Part shown: piece after piece, positions 1 through 12,556 of the stretch
Numbering within the stretch: the first letter of the stretch is position 1
How the letters are laid out: each line of letters starts with the position of its first letter
Origin: Aphis gossypii
Lineage: Eukaryota > Arthropoda > Insecta > Hemiptera > Aphididae
Assembly (NCBI RefSeq): GCF_020184175.1
Contig: NC_065530.1
Location: 50,383,260 to 50,447,259, forward strand
DNA: 64,000 nt
Reading direction: 5' to 3'
Position numbers and translations under genes: made by a program
Notes under the pieces: model-generated
The model's input: the letters and a program-made list of their open reading frames with translations, nothing else
Database searches by the model: none
Told to the model about the DNA's origin: nothing

Positions 1-2560
1 TTTTCTGTGTTAACGTGTACATTTATTGATTTCTGTAGATCAAAACACTTTTGCGCCGTTAAAAAAATACATGGTTTTAATTGATAACTGACCGAAATCA
101 TGTGTCATAGCTTAAGTCTATTTCTTACCATATTATATCCGTCTCAGTATATACGTATTAGCAATAGTACTTCTGTCGGGTTTATAGTAATCGTTTGTTT
201 TGTTTCAATCGAACAATTAATGTCAGAATAATAAATCAACCGCATTGCAACTTAAACATTTTATTGTCAGTCCGCAGTGGGGTATAGTTGTCCCGCTACA
301 ACAACGATACCGCCTTCCTGTCGGCAGCGTGTAGAGAAAACTTCACCGAAGCTTACCACGCAAGCCATCGATGGCTGCAGTAGATAATAATATAATCCTA
401 CCCCGGTTACAAAACCTTTGACCAACCGCATTATAATTAGATCGTTTACACAAACTTCGAAGGACCGTGCTATATACCAGCTGGCAATCTTAAAATGTAC
501 ATAACTTTAGAATGTAATCTAGAGGATGTAGTGGTAGTGTATACGTATGTATTATGGAGAAGAGAGAGAGAGAAAGAGCTTAAACTCAAATTAATTGACA
601 AACTTGCTACTGGTCGTGTAACACGCAATATATACGTGTACGTAGTGTACACATACTTACCCCATTATATACATACCTGCAGCCGTACAGTGTTATATAA
701 TGCATCATATGACTGTACCTACTAAATGATGTTCGAAAACACCTTATTATTTTTATTTATCATCCCACATTAATTTAGACGATCCCGCGTATGTGAATTA
801 ATATTTTACATTTTAATTGAATTGATTATACGTAGTAGGTACAAGTTTTACTCTTGTCCTTCCCTTGTTTATAATATATGCGTTCTAATTATTATATACA
901 CAGAAGATAGGTTTTCCACACATACATAAATATTTGTGTACACAACATCGTATCGTTGTTATTAGTGTGTTATTGTCACCCGTTTCAATATTTGTCTTTA
1001 ATTCGATATCTGTATATGAAACACACAATGCGCATGACCCGTCAATTTAAGTAGTATTCTAGATGATTAATTACTGTGCACGGACGACAGATAAACCTAT
1101 AAGGCCATTGTTATCCCCGATATTATATTCGACTGGGAAATTCTTCCACGGGGTTATGAGTTTTGATGGTTCGGTGGTGGTGGAGGGGAGATCAACTGCT
1201 GCTGTCTGTCGCCGGCGCTACCGCTGCTTGCCCGTTTGTCCCTCTCCCACCCCCGCCCTTCGTAACTGTATATAGACTTTAGAAGTCATGGAAATGGAAT
1301 TTATTCCAATCCAACAAATTCTAATGGATTTCAAGGACCGTATGCAAATGAAGAGTCAACGACGGCTACGCGATGACTGTACCCTGCAGATGTATATTTT
1401 GAATGGTTTTTGATTTTAACCGATTTTTCATTATTATACGTATAGAATCAGGAACAATACGACTGTCGTCGTCTTCGCTATGTTGTTGTTATCGTTATTT
1501 CGATTTTATATAATGCTCTCTAGCCAATCGAAACAATGTTTAATAACAATAAAGTAAAAGAAAATACCTCTTTTTTTTTGTTTTTACTAAAATAATTTAT
1601 CTCGACGTTTAGTTACAAATAATTATGTTTAAAAAATCGCACCGATTATATTACATTAGGTACTATTTAACGTGCACAATGTCAGAGATGTTAAATAGAT
1701 TTTTTTTTTAATTCCAAACAATGGAGAAAAAAACATTTTTTGAAAATCTCATATTAGTTAGACTTTTTTGTATTTAGATAACTGATGTTTATAATATATT
1801 TTATGAACTGTTCATTTAAACCCGGTTTATAGTGTCAAAAAGATAATGCCATATTTTATGTATAAATTTATGTACGTATATACGTATTAAAAAAAAACTT
1901 TAAAAATAAATTTGTATCGTTTTTTTTATATATATAAAAAACCGGTCAAATGTTTTAAATGTATTCAGTAAAGCTTTTAACAAAATTTCTGTTTAGAAAG
2001 ATTGTGCCTGTATAAAATTGCATTTTAATTTCGTATTGTAACGAAAGTATGACATCTATACAACGGTAGTATATGTAATTATAACTGAAAAAGTGCTAGA
2101 GAATTGAATTACTATCGTCGCAAAAACTATTTGAATAAACCTTTTTAAATTACATCCTGGTACATCATCACTTATCTCACATCCGGTCCTGTGTCGACTA
2201 TAGTTGATATAGAGGGAAGTTTGTCGTTATTCCTAATCTTTTGCAGCAAACCGTGGTCAATAGTTTTTAAATGTGCCTGAATAATAATAATGATTTATTT
2301 GGAACGTAAAACACATAACAAGTTTAAAGTAAAAAAAAGATAAATGTTTAATAAGTAATTGCTGTAGTATTGTACTATTGACTTTGTTAATATATTTGCA
2401 CGGCCTTTTAAGCACCGGTTCTCCGTAGAACCGTCTTCCAATATGTATGCTCAGGTTTTTACAGTTCCGTTTTTCTTCGATTGTGACAAACGAGTCTCGG
2501 CAATTTCCCCCTTACACACAACCATACACATAAAATTCGACCCCGATTTGTTGTTGTTTT
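1..2560. other. non-coding DNA, upstream or intronic to pum
   Basis: No exon, RNA gene or transposon that I can support. The stretch is AT-rich with homopolymer runs and TA repeats, and carries a GC- and CpG-richer patch at about 1140-1275 (GGTGG-type runs, then CTCTCCCACCCCCGCCC). Short open frames here, such as the 41-codon one beginning at ATG 1288, show neither recognisable protein nor convincing splice borders. By position it is either upstream regulatory DNA or part of a long intron of pum, whose N-terminal exons are not seen in the window. Confidence 0.5.
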
Positions 2561-2580
2561 TTTTTTTTTTTTTTATCCCT

Positions 2581-3560
2581 GTGGTGTATCGTCGCTAGAA
2601 AATCGACGACGAAGTGTTTTTGATAAACCAAAAAACAATACTTCCGGGCGCACTATTGAGTGATGTGCGTGCAGAAAACTCCGCATCGCATTTACCCGGA
2701 TATATATTATCTAGCTGCATATGACGGCCGCACCCGACGAATATACATTGAACATATATCTGCGCGTCGCATCTGTCGGACATAAAGACGAATCACGGAG
2801 TTAACGAACCGTTTACATCCCCGACGATTTGGAACATCGCACCTGAGTTGAATCAAAGAAAAAAAAACGAAAACCAAATAAATACCAACACACAGTCACA
2901 TAAGTCTGATCTGTTAACGACGGATCGCGCGCGTTCGTCGCTGATTTCAACGTCTATTAACCTTTTTTCGGTCGATCCGAAACGTCGGCAAACCATCTAC
3001 AGATGCGCCTCCGTTTGGAACATTTCGTTCCGGTTTGTTTTTTTATCCGATAGCGTCATCGCGTCCCCGTCGTTTTTGTCTGTCGACCAACGTACGTCAG
3101 TCTACGTTACAAGTTAATTATCTATTGTTGGTTCCGTTCTTTTTTTACTTCGGTATTGTTTTGATTTATTATACGCATTTACATACGCTGCAAGTTCACA
3201 TTTTTTTCTCCGTATTCGTGATTGTGTTATTGTAGTACCTATATATTAAATTGTAGTTTAATAATGATAGTATATCAGTCGTGTCGTGTGATATACAAAC
3301 ATATTCGCAACCGTTAATTAATCAATTAATTCGCAGACTCTTCCACCCTATTCGCGTAAAGTTTCACATCGAATTAATTTCCCTTTGCCCTCTGCACAAT
3401 TCGACCCTTTCCCCGTCGTTTTCGTCGTCATATTGCCGCAACGTGTGTAATAATGATTATTATTATTATTATTATTATTATTACTACTACTAGTAGTATG
3501 TTCTATATTGCGCAGACTGATCGGTATTTGTTTTCGTCGTTTTGGTCGCATATAGGTACT
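2581..3560. promoter_or_regulatory. CpG-rich block, possible promoter or 5' UTR region
   Basis: About 1 kb with many CG dinucleotides in an otherwise AT-rich neighbourhood (for example GGATCGCGCGCGTTCGTCGC near 2925). It contains two TCAGT motifs of the arthropod initiator type (3097-3101 and near 3276) and a pyrimidine-rich composition, but no frame that resembles a known protein. It ends in an ATT/ACT triplet repeat. Such a block 6-7 kb upstream of the first visible pum exon could hold an alternative promoter or 5' UTR exon of pum. That is inference only; no TATA box or downstream element at the expected spacing could be matched. Confidence 0.3.
3457..3498. repeat. (ATT)n / (ACT)n microsatellite
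   Basis: About nine ATT units run directly into ACT units and then into an inverted TAGTAG tail. It creates artificial poly-Tyr and poly-Asn open frames on the two strands, which should not be read as genes. Confidence 0.9.
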
Positions 3561-3599
3561 CGTATTTGTTGTACGGCATTAGTGATGATGGACGGTGTA

Positions 3600-6030
3600 T
3601 TTTAAGTACGGCATCGGAGGGTGGTGGACTCTCGAATCAATAACATTCGTATACGTATATATAATATATATATATATATTAAATTTGGCGTCAAACCCCT
3701 TCACATCCTTCGAGTGTCGCTGCGGGGCAGTGATTTCGCTCTTGAGTTAATTACTGTTGTAAACGTCTACGCCGGTCATAATCTAAAATGCGTGTGTCCT
3801 GTTACGATTACGTCTTTTATTTTCGATATTTTTGTCACGGCGCGAAACTCAAGTCTACAGTCTATGCTCAAACCCGAAAGTCGTATTTTTTTATTTTTCA
3901 TCATTTTTATCGACCCACAACCCTTTTTATTTCGACAGTTTTGAATGTATTTTTTTAATATTCATGAATACGTCAAATACTTAGCGTATATATTTATGTC
4001 TGTGAATATTTACATAAAACCTATTTTAATATCTCTTTTATTTATGTATGGACGCTTGAAAAGCATTCAAAATTTTATTTTCAAAAGCAACTAATCTTTT
4101 TTTTCGATTGAAATTCCAATAATTTCTTCACACATTTCACCGCTTAAAAATCTAATATTAGCGAATTGTATTTTACTTTACATTCTTGCTGCAAAGTTTA
4201 TAAGTGCAATATTTTATAACTTAATATATTATTTATTTGATTTTAACTCGCATTTTTATCCCGCGCTAGCCCATAGTTTGCGCACTTTAAATGGGTAATA
4301 ATTAATCAAAACTTCGTTTATTGCTGTTAGTCGGCTTACAAATATTTCCTTTACTATAAGGATCTATAGAAAATATTTCAATGTTTTGTTTAAACGTAAT
4401 TAAAATTTTAAAGTTTTCGCCTAATACTTAAGAATCAATAACTTTTAAACAATATACTAGTATACTACACTGGAGAATAATAAGTATTACAACTTATAAT
4501 TATAATTAAGTATAATTATTCTTATAATGTGTCGATTATTTACTACTGTTTCATACCAATAAAACATCCATATTTTTTTATATAACAATTATTCAACCAT
4601 TTATTTGTTTTAATCTTGTTTGAGTTCAATATTACCAATTCGTCAATTAATGTCTGTTATAAATAACGCAGTTAAACAGAACAACTATTACTAATTTTAT
4701 TTTACCTAAAATATTTGTGAACGTTAATTAATTGATTAATCGATTTATTTATTGAGTGTGGTTTATTTATTTTTATAATTCTCCAAAAATTAAATACCGT
4801 GTACGTTGTAAAAGTTAAACTCCACTCCGATTTAACTACCTATTTCAAGTTAATAACAAGTTAAAATCACCCATCGTAAATTTAATTACGACTGCTAATA
4901 CTTCACAGTAGTTTTAAAAGCTTTGGTCATTTCAAAATACAATTATTTTAATTTCTTTATAGACCTATTGACAATAACGTAACAATTTCCATGATCCAAC
5001 CATAAATTATTTACATTCATCGTTTTCTTTTAACATGTCTTATTTTTAAAAAAAGAATCAATTAATTTTTCATATAATATATTTATAGTCAATTTATTAT
5101 GTATGTATAATATTAAGTTAAATTATGCCATGTTTATCAAATACTACTTCGTGAATAATAATAAAAAAATAAACTTTCAATACTGCTGAATATATTCATT
5201 TTTCTTCCATAATACTATAATTTTGTATTATATTTATAAAGCTGTGCACAGAAAAATAAGACACATTTTATTTAAGAAATAATTTTAAAAGTTCTATTCA
5301 TATACAAAATTTAACTTATTCTTTTGATCATTCACCTCGCACAAAAATAAACTTGAGCGACAAGGTAAAGTTTTTGCTTATATGGTATACACTATACACA
5401 CAGATAAGTATTGAAAAAATAAAATACTTCTCTCTTATGAAATGATGATTAAATACTGCATACAGAACTGCAAATATATTTTTTCTTTACTTTTTTTTCT
5501 AAAACAACTGAAAAACGTGAATTTTAAAAACGCTTTTTTTATCAAAAAGTTTTGAAACTAAGAATTATTGTGAATTATTGCTTTTAAACAGTACTCATTA
5601 TTATATCACTGAAAGACTAAAATACATACAAACTTAACTATACATTTTTAATTATAGGCTTAAGTATAGTTCTATTCGCTCTAATGCAAAAAGTAACTAA
5701 CATAATATCGGTTCTGCTGAATGCAAATTTACTACGTTGAACCTATATGGTTATCAGATATGTGCGTTATAATATTATAACAATGAATTGCCGTAGTTAG
5801 CTTTGGACTTCAAGCGCACGTTCGCATAAACATTTTACGAGCATTTGCTGAAAATTGCATCCGTGTTAAAATTTCTAGAGACAACAAATAGCATTGTAAA
5901 TAATAATACATTATAAATAAATAAATGAACCGTTGTATTTCATTTTAATGACCACTACGCAGTGTTCGTGTTAAAAATGTACAGCCAATCAACCCGCAAG
6001 TCTCTTATCGCCTTCTTATTTATAATATAT
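3600..6030. other. AT-rich non-coding DNA
   Basis: Nothing supportable seen: AT-rich sequence with short TA-repeat and poly-T runs, no coding-like frame and no clear inverted-repeat element. Probably intron or intergenic sequence upstream of pum. Confidence 0.5.
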
Positions 6031-6039
6031 TATTATTAC

Positions 6040-9000
6040 AGCGATTATTACATGTAATGTTGTCGTCGTGTGCGCCAGCGGTGACCGTTGATGTTGCTGC
6101 AGGTAATTGCCAGGTGTATGAAATTTTGATGACAAACAGCACGCGCCCGCGCACAGTGTGTGGGCCAAGATCCCGTCATAATAGCCGCTTCTTGTCTGAG
6201 AGAAAAATTGCATTCGATCAAAATTATATAGTAGTATAGGTATTAGGTATTCGTCGCGTAGTACCTATATAGACCTTACCGTACCCTTATAAAATATATA
6301 TATATATAATAATAATTGCCAACATCGTATTATTATCGTCTCGTACATGATATTATATTTATATAATATAGTATTCCCCAGAGGGATCGTGCAGCGTGTG
6401 TATAATATATATATATACGGTATCGTCGTATAATATGAGTAGAGAAGGTATTATATAGGTAGTAGATAGCTGCAGTAGAAGTGGTAATAGTAGTAGTACT
6501 TCTTACACCATACACAATATTATATGACGTAGTGGTGTGTGTATATTTGTATTATATATATATATATTTATATGGTATATAGTCGGCAAAATGATCAATT
6601 GCTTTTCCCGGGCTAAGGGCGCGCCCGCGAAATTCCGTATATCCACTCCCCGCAGTGCGACGACGCGCGGTGGAATACAAAATTGCTTTTCTAAATACCT
6701 CCGATATCGTCCGTGAAAATGCCTGTCATTGTCGTAGTATTCGTCGTCCCGCTCGTCTATTCTCACGCTGCGCACATAACTCTACGTATTTTTTTTTCTT
6801 TTCCCTTCCTCTCCGCCTTTTCTTTTTTTCGAGTACCTCTGTAGCTAATACCCTTGTCAAATTTCCTGTTAACCACTTTGCAGGTATTTAACACTTCGCC
6901 CCGGGCCCCCCGTCTCATATCTTACTCGTTCGGTTTCCGTAGCCATCTATTCGCCGGCACGTGATCAGTGACAACGACGAGGGGTGGAAGATGCGAGGCG
7001 ATAGAAAATCGTATATTTTTGTCTCCTCGCATTCTGGCTTATTCGTTTTTGAGAAGAATACCATAAAAAATGGTAAGCCGAGCATTTCTATACTTGCGCG
7101 CTTTTCTCGGTAGCTAACTACGGGGTGAAAAAAAAATACTTAAAGCTTTTTAAACGAAACGATATGTATGTATATGTATAGACGCGCTTTCAGAATTTAA
7201 ACGAAATCTGTGGTTTTAACGTCCGACGCGGTGAATAATTGCATTTTACCGCGGGCGAAATACGAATACACATAATATTATTATTATTTACCAGTGCTTT
7301 AAATTATTTAATCTCTATACATAGTATATTGGCGATGGAGATAAAATATACCAGGAATGAACGAGAGGGGGAAAATGTTGACAGTCACGTTAGGCGTATA
7401 TTTATTCTTTCGGTATGTCTATAGAAGATATTGTTTATCGAACGTTTAAGAACCTTCAAATCGAATTTCCCCCGAAATACAACACTTATTCCATTCAGCG
7501 ATGGTGTACCCTTTTTTCTCCGCGTGACACATGTGTGGAGCGAAATAAAGAACGATGGTTTTATTATTTTTTCTTACTATTAGTATAGTAACTTACCCAT
7601 TTTGTATTATTACAATAATGCAGAACTCCGCGCTCTTCAGCCATTGCGCCGGCATGTACTTAGAACGCTTGTCAAAATATAGTTGAAACTTGTACATTTT
7701 TACAATGATATTTTTTCCGCCCTGTAGTTTTCACGCTTATGTACATATAATGTATATATATGTGTTTATTTTATTATTCGCGCTCTTCGAGTAGGTATTG
7801 CAATCGCGTTTTAAACGAATGGTCCATGAACTGCTTAGAGTTCTATGTATGTGCAGCCGCGCATATGTAGGGTGAAAACATTACCATTTTTACTTCGTTC
7901 TGAAATCTGCAACCGGCTATAAAAAAATATGATTACATTACACAAAAATATTCATAGCGATTCGACGTATTTACACTCCTGCAATCTCTATTCTGTAAAT
8001 GCTAAAACCCCCTAAAATGCTATTATACCTTCACCTTCAGTACCTAGCTTTATAGTCCTGCACATGCAGGATATTGCTAAATTATTAAACGTGAGTAGCA
8101 AAAAATAAACTTTAAATGTTTATTTGTTATTATCATTGTTTTATATTTTTTTTTATTATTATTATCAAATACTCTGTACGAATTGCGGTTGCTGAATGTT
8201 ACTATAATGTAGGTAACGTAAAAAAGAAACGCTCGTTTAATTATTTAAACTTTATATTCATACATTGTTTGTATGCATTGTATTATGTATGGTTGTATAC
8301 TTAGTGGTTCTAGGTTAAATAAAAGAAAAACTACATTTTCTATTCATTTCATAATAATATATTCAAACGGTTCATTTATTCCACTAGTTCAGTTGCTGTT
8401 ACGTAAAAACATATATATTGTATTGTTTTTGACATTTTAGTATTCGGCCAAAATAACTTACCAACAACGAAGATATGGATACACTGTGTACCACCGTATA
8501 TTACGCACGTATACATGTAAAAGTAGTCGTCTGAAAAACATTATATTATTTTGTTCGTTACTCGTAAAATGAGAATGTCAATTTCACTTTTGACCGTTCT
8601 GAAAAATAAATTAATATCCCATTGGTGACGTTAATGGAAGTCGACTTGACATAAAAAAAAAATTGATTATATCTTCGATGATCCGACGCATAATATTGTT
8701 ATACAAACCTAATGGTGGTAATAAGCTTTCGACCTTATAGGTCGTGGTGTTCAGTGTAGCCTATTATTATTATTATTAATATACACCTATACCTATTACC
8801 ACTTATCTGTCGCTTTGTCGTATCGCTTTCTAATAATTACCTATTGTTTACCGTCAACGACGTTCCGAGAACATAATATACCTCCTAATATATATATGTC
8901 ATATCGTAATTTGCATATACACTGTATTATATTATATTATGCACATATACGTATAGGTACTAGCGATACGATTGTTTTCTCGGAATTGCCATGGATCGTT

Positions 9001-9628
9001 ATATTTTCGTAGTTTAAGGCAAATTTTCGTCCCAGATTTTGCTGCGTCGCAGAGTTTTCGCACAAAGTTTTCATTATTCGTTAATTTGTTCGTCGAACAA
9101 TAAATAAAAAAAATAAGACATCTCCCGCCCGCCACGCGTTTCGTTGAAAATATAATAATGTAAAAAAAAAAAAAAAAAACAACGAACAAAAAAATGAATA
9201 TTGTAAACCTTTATATATCAATGTATAATAATATTTATAATCGCGAAAACATTATATCGGCTCTCTTTAGTATATATTATAACGATTTATTAATAATGTA
9301 TGCGCGCGAGCACGTCGTCGTGTTATTATACTCGTAAAAATTGTGTTGAACCAACACACACACATAGTACACATCGTGCACGTCATATAATGACGACAAA
9401 ATAAGTGTTTGTTTTGTTGTGTTGACGTGTATTTTTATTATCCTTCGCGCCCCGACATGCGATGCCGAAACACAACAGTAAAAAATCTCCCGATCGATAC
9501 GGAATTATTATAATATTATTATAATGCGTGCATTGTAAAACGCGCTTCGCAATAATATAATATTTTGTTGTCATATAATAAACGCGTGTCGTCGACGGTT
9601 TACTCATTCGTTTTACGCTTTTGTTCAG
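6040..9628. other. mixed CpG-rich and AT-rich DNA upstream of first visible pum exon
   Basis: CpG-rich patches at about 6055-6190, 6600-6770 and 6900-7240 alternate with AT repeats. One short stretch at 6042-6102 lies between an acceptor-like TTATTACAG and a donor-like CAG|GTAATT and contains ATG 6057. Its 3' phase (1) does not match the phase-0 start of the pum exon at 9629, so it cannot be joined directly to it. An A run of about 18 lies at 9162-9179. No protein was recognised on either strand. Best read as intron or 5' regulatory DNA of pum. Confidence 0.45.
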
Positions 9629-9932
9629 CAGCTGTTCCGCAACCATCAAGCGCAGCAGGCAGCGGCGGCCGCGGCCGCGGCAGCGAATCCGGCCGCGGCG
9701 GCCGCGGTGGCGGCCCAACAACTGCAGCTCATCCAACAACAGCAGCAGCAACAGTTCCATCTGCAGCAGCAACAGCAGCTGGCCGCGGCGGCCGCCGGAC
9801 TGGCTGCCGCTGCGTCGGCACCGGCCGCGACGCCGGTCGCCGCCGCCGCGGCCGCGGCCACGTTCGCGCCCCCGGGCACGACGGCCACGACACCGTACAT
9901 CATCAACCCGCAAGAACCTTACATGATCGCCG
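9629..9932 (+). CDS. pum: pum visible exon 1: Ala/Gln-rich spacer
   Basis: Frame 0 from an acceptor TTTTGTTCAG|CAG to a donor GCCG|GTAAGT (ends phase 1). It encodes residues 1-101 of the visible protein: QLFRNHQAQQ, then alternating Ala runs (up to 8) and Gln runs (up to 7), ending YIINPQEPYMIAG. The QQLF start and the NPYII-type end match the spacer of animal Pumilio proteins just before the PQYYG block. The exon is very GC-rich (NotI-like GCGGCCGC several times) against AT-rich flanks, and this produces long false open frames on both strands. The acceptor is a tandem CAGCAG, so the exon may start at 9629 or 9632, with or without one Gln. Coding exons must precede it, because it opens in frame with no ATG. 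Confidence 0.9.
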
Positions 9933-11351
9933 GTAAGTGTACCACACGCGACGCGCTATTATGTTTTAGCCGTAGTCGTCATTGTTGCACATGATATAAT
10001 ATTATAATAATATATAATATCGGCATCAAAAAAAAATTCATTCGTAATATTATTATAAAATAAGGATATTAATCTAGACAATACCCCCCGTCAATTGAGA
10101 ATTTACTCAACTACCATAGCTGCAGAGCAGTACTTTTGCACGCTTAAAAAAAAAAAAACAAATTAGAACCGTGTATTAATATATTATACGCGTATAGCGA
10201 GATATGTCAATATCCAAATTACATTGACACAGTGTCAACAATGTTACATGTACATTAATATTCATTGTGTTTAGAATTTATGTTTTATGGAATTTTAAAA
10301 TACCACCAATATGATTCGAAAAAGCGTTTGAATTCAATTGTGCGATGGACATTTTATAATTATTTTCCCCTCGACAAACGATTTTTCTGATAAACGAAAA
10401 CATAATAAAATCATCTATACTAAGTATTATGCCTATACATAATCTTACTATATCGATTTTGTATAGTTACCTTTCATTACTTGTTTTTATTCCGCGGTAT
10501 TGTTATTTAGTTTTTTCATGACAAAATTGATTTTTTTAATTTTTTTGTTTGACCGAAGATAATGAAATATTCTTTTCATTTATTTTTGTTCGTGTTCCTT
10601 TCACAATGTTTTTCAATAAATAAAAATGCAAAAATAGTCTGGTAGTCTGGTAAATGATCAATTGATAGTCCAAATAATATGTAAATACCGATTATAATAT
10701 ATACAACCACGGCCTTGCCAACAAATTCCTGCACTTCCTGTCAGAATGACGTGCGCTTCTCGTGTGTATTATTTTTTCTGCCTGGTCTTAGTCAACAAAT
10801 GTTTCCTTACTGTCCACAAATTGTAGAATTTTTGATTTTCCTGTAGACAAGATTATTTTATTCAACCTCGGTATTCTCTATTTGGCTCCGAGAACTCTAT
10901 TCCTGCGGCCGGTTGTCCTAAATCTAATCGATTTTCGTTGTACTTAGTGCCTGGCCGTAGGACAGAGTGTATACGCGCGCATCATTCCTGTATATACTAT
11001 TATACCTAACGTCATGTTGTCAAGTCAACTGAATTCTGTATATTCCTGTGACCTATTCTAGTCATGTACATCCGTTTGAATAAGCGAGTTTCCTATACTC
11101 CCCTTCGTATACTTAGATACCTGTATCCTTCTGTACAACTCTTGATTTCCACGTCGTATGTGTATTATATTATAAAACCATCGCTTTCGTAATAACTATA
11201 TATATATATTGTATATACACCACGCGTTTTTGAAATGTACCTACCCATATATTATATTATAATAATATTATTAATATTGTACCGAAAAATGTATATTTCG
11301 AACGTTTTTATTACTATCGTGTGCGTGCGTGCGTGTTTTGTCTCAATAAAG
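9933..11351 (+). other. pum: pum intron after exon 1
   Basis: A 1.42-kb intron beginning GTAAGT and ending AATAAAG. AT-rich with several poly-A runs (for example near 10147) and no inserted element recognised. The acceptor at 11350-11351 has a weak pyrimidine tract. Confidence 0.75.
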
Positions 11352-11648
11352 GCTTTATGGGCTCAGGTCCGACAGTGGTGCCGCAATACTACGGCGTGCC
11401 GTGGGGCATGTACCCGGCGGGCAGCATCATTCAGCCGGCCGGCGCTGCCGGTCAACCCGGCGCCGCGGCCAACGGCACCAACACGGCCCAGCAACAGCGC
11501 AGGCCGATGAGCCCGTCGCAGGGTGACGGCACCCAGTACCAGGTCATACCGGCGTTCTACGACCAAAACGGATCGCTGGTGATGACCCGCAACGGCGGTC
11601 AGCTCCGGCTCGTGTCGCCCGCATCGGTCATCGTCAATGCCCAACAAG
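11352..11648 (+). CDS. pum: pum visible exon 2: conserved spacer (PQYYGVPWGMYP)
   Basis: Phase 1 to phase 1, 297 nt, residues 102-200. It encodes GFMGSGPTVVPQYYGVPWGM, then an Ala/Gly/Pro/Asn segment, RRPMSPSQGDGTQYQVIPAF and YDQNGSLVMTRNGGQLRLVS. The PQYYG-PWG-YPA block, the R-P-(M/L)-(S/T)-P block and the YDQ-G-LV block have counterparts in vertebrate PUM1/PUM2 in the same order. A second in-frame acceptor CTCAG|GT at 11366 would drop five residues (GFMGS). Donor CAAG|GTACGC. The high GC is coding-like and contrasts with the introns. Confidence 0.93.
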
Positions 11649-12451
11649 GTACGCTATATCCACACTTGGCCATAAATATTTATTATATTATATAAATCGT
11701 ACATTATTTATTTTTTTTTTTTTAAATATAATCCTTCTCACGCAGTATTATTATAATTATTATTATTACGCCTAAACGTTATAAGTTGACGTGTGTGCGT
11801 GTGTGTGCGTGTGATATGCAAAGCGAAAGTCATTGTCGTTTTTCCCCGCGTCGTGTCGTCGTCGCCGTCTCCGCCCGAAACGTTTTAATTATCAAACGAC
11901 GGAAAGTACGACGCCGCACCCCCTCGCGCGTTTTTGACGGCGGTCGCGTATATTTACTTTACAGTTTTGCGAGCAGTGTTTTATTAATATATAATATTAT
12001 GAAATACGCTGACGAGAGTAATACTGCAAACGACTATATTATAGTGAAATAGTTGTTTTAAATGCGGGGCCCGCGTGTCGTCGTACCGTGTATATTATAT
12101 TGTCATTCGTCTCAACAAAACTGATATCGACGGTAGAGTTACGGTGTATATATATAAATGACGACACAAAAGAGACGTGTGTGACGACCATAATATTGTA
12201 TTAAAGCTATACATATGTATATATATAGGTAGTTAAATTGTGCGGTGCGTAAAACGAGGCTAATGAATTTTCCGTTGCCCTATATTTAAATACGAGAAAT
12301 CGTGTTATTACGAGCCCCGCCGTGTGTGTACGTAACAAAATTAAATGCCGTCGTAAGCTCCCGTTATCTTCACCTCCAACGCCGACTTTACCTCTACTAT
12401 CGCCACCACTTTCGTGTTATTGGTGTTTTATTTCGGGGTGTTTTTTGACAG
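11649..12451 (+). other. pum: pum intron after exon 2
   Basis: An 803-bp intron, GTACGC to TTTTTTGACAG. It contains GTGT repeats near 11790 and a CpG-rich tract near 11840-11950, but no coding frame that fits Pumilio. Confidence 0.8.
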
Positions 12452-12556
12452 GACTCCAACCACAGCCTCAGCAGGCGGTCGGTTCGGCAGCCAACAACTA
12501 TTCGACCAACTTGACCTCACTGACATCCAGCCTTTCGTCGCTGGGGGTCAGCGCAG
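12452..12556 (+). CDS. pum: pum visible exon 3: Ser/Leu-rich linker
   Basis: Phase 1 to phase 1, 105 nt, residues 201-235: GLQPQPQQAVGSAANNYSTN followed by a Leu/Thr/Ser-rich stretch ending LGVSA. The QPQPQQ tract followed by an Asn/Ser-rich segment has the same position in vertebrate PUM1. Acceptor TTTTTTGACAG, donor GCAG|GTACGT. A TCG/TTG triplet repeat follows 25 bases into the intron. Confidence 0.88.

Noticed and set aside
1288..1413. 41-codon frame after the GC-rich patch, starting MEMEFIPIQQ
   Set aside because: Short, no convincing splice sites and no similarity to the Pumilio N-terminus that I can recognise; another frame over the same bases looks equally plausible.
6042..6102. Possible small 5' coding exon with ATG 6057 (MLSSCAPAVTVDVAA)
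   Set aside because: Acceptor- and donor-like borders exist, but its phase-1 end cannot join the phase-0 pum exon at 9629 and no intermediate exon was found.
6503..6775. 90-codon minus-strand frame starting MRSVRIDERDDEYYD
   Set aside because: The first part has mixed composition, but the second half is translated TA repeat and no family is recognised.
9383..9913. 176-codon minus-strand open frame and two further plus-strand frames over pum exon 1
   Set aside because: Shadows of the GC-rich Ala/Gln repeat; Arg/Gly-rich low complexity in all frames, while the pum frame fits the family and the splice sites.
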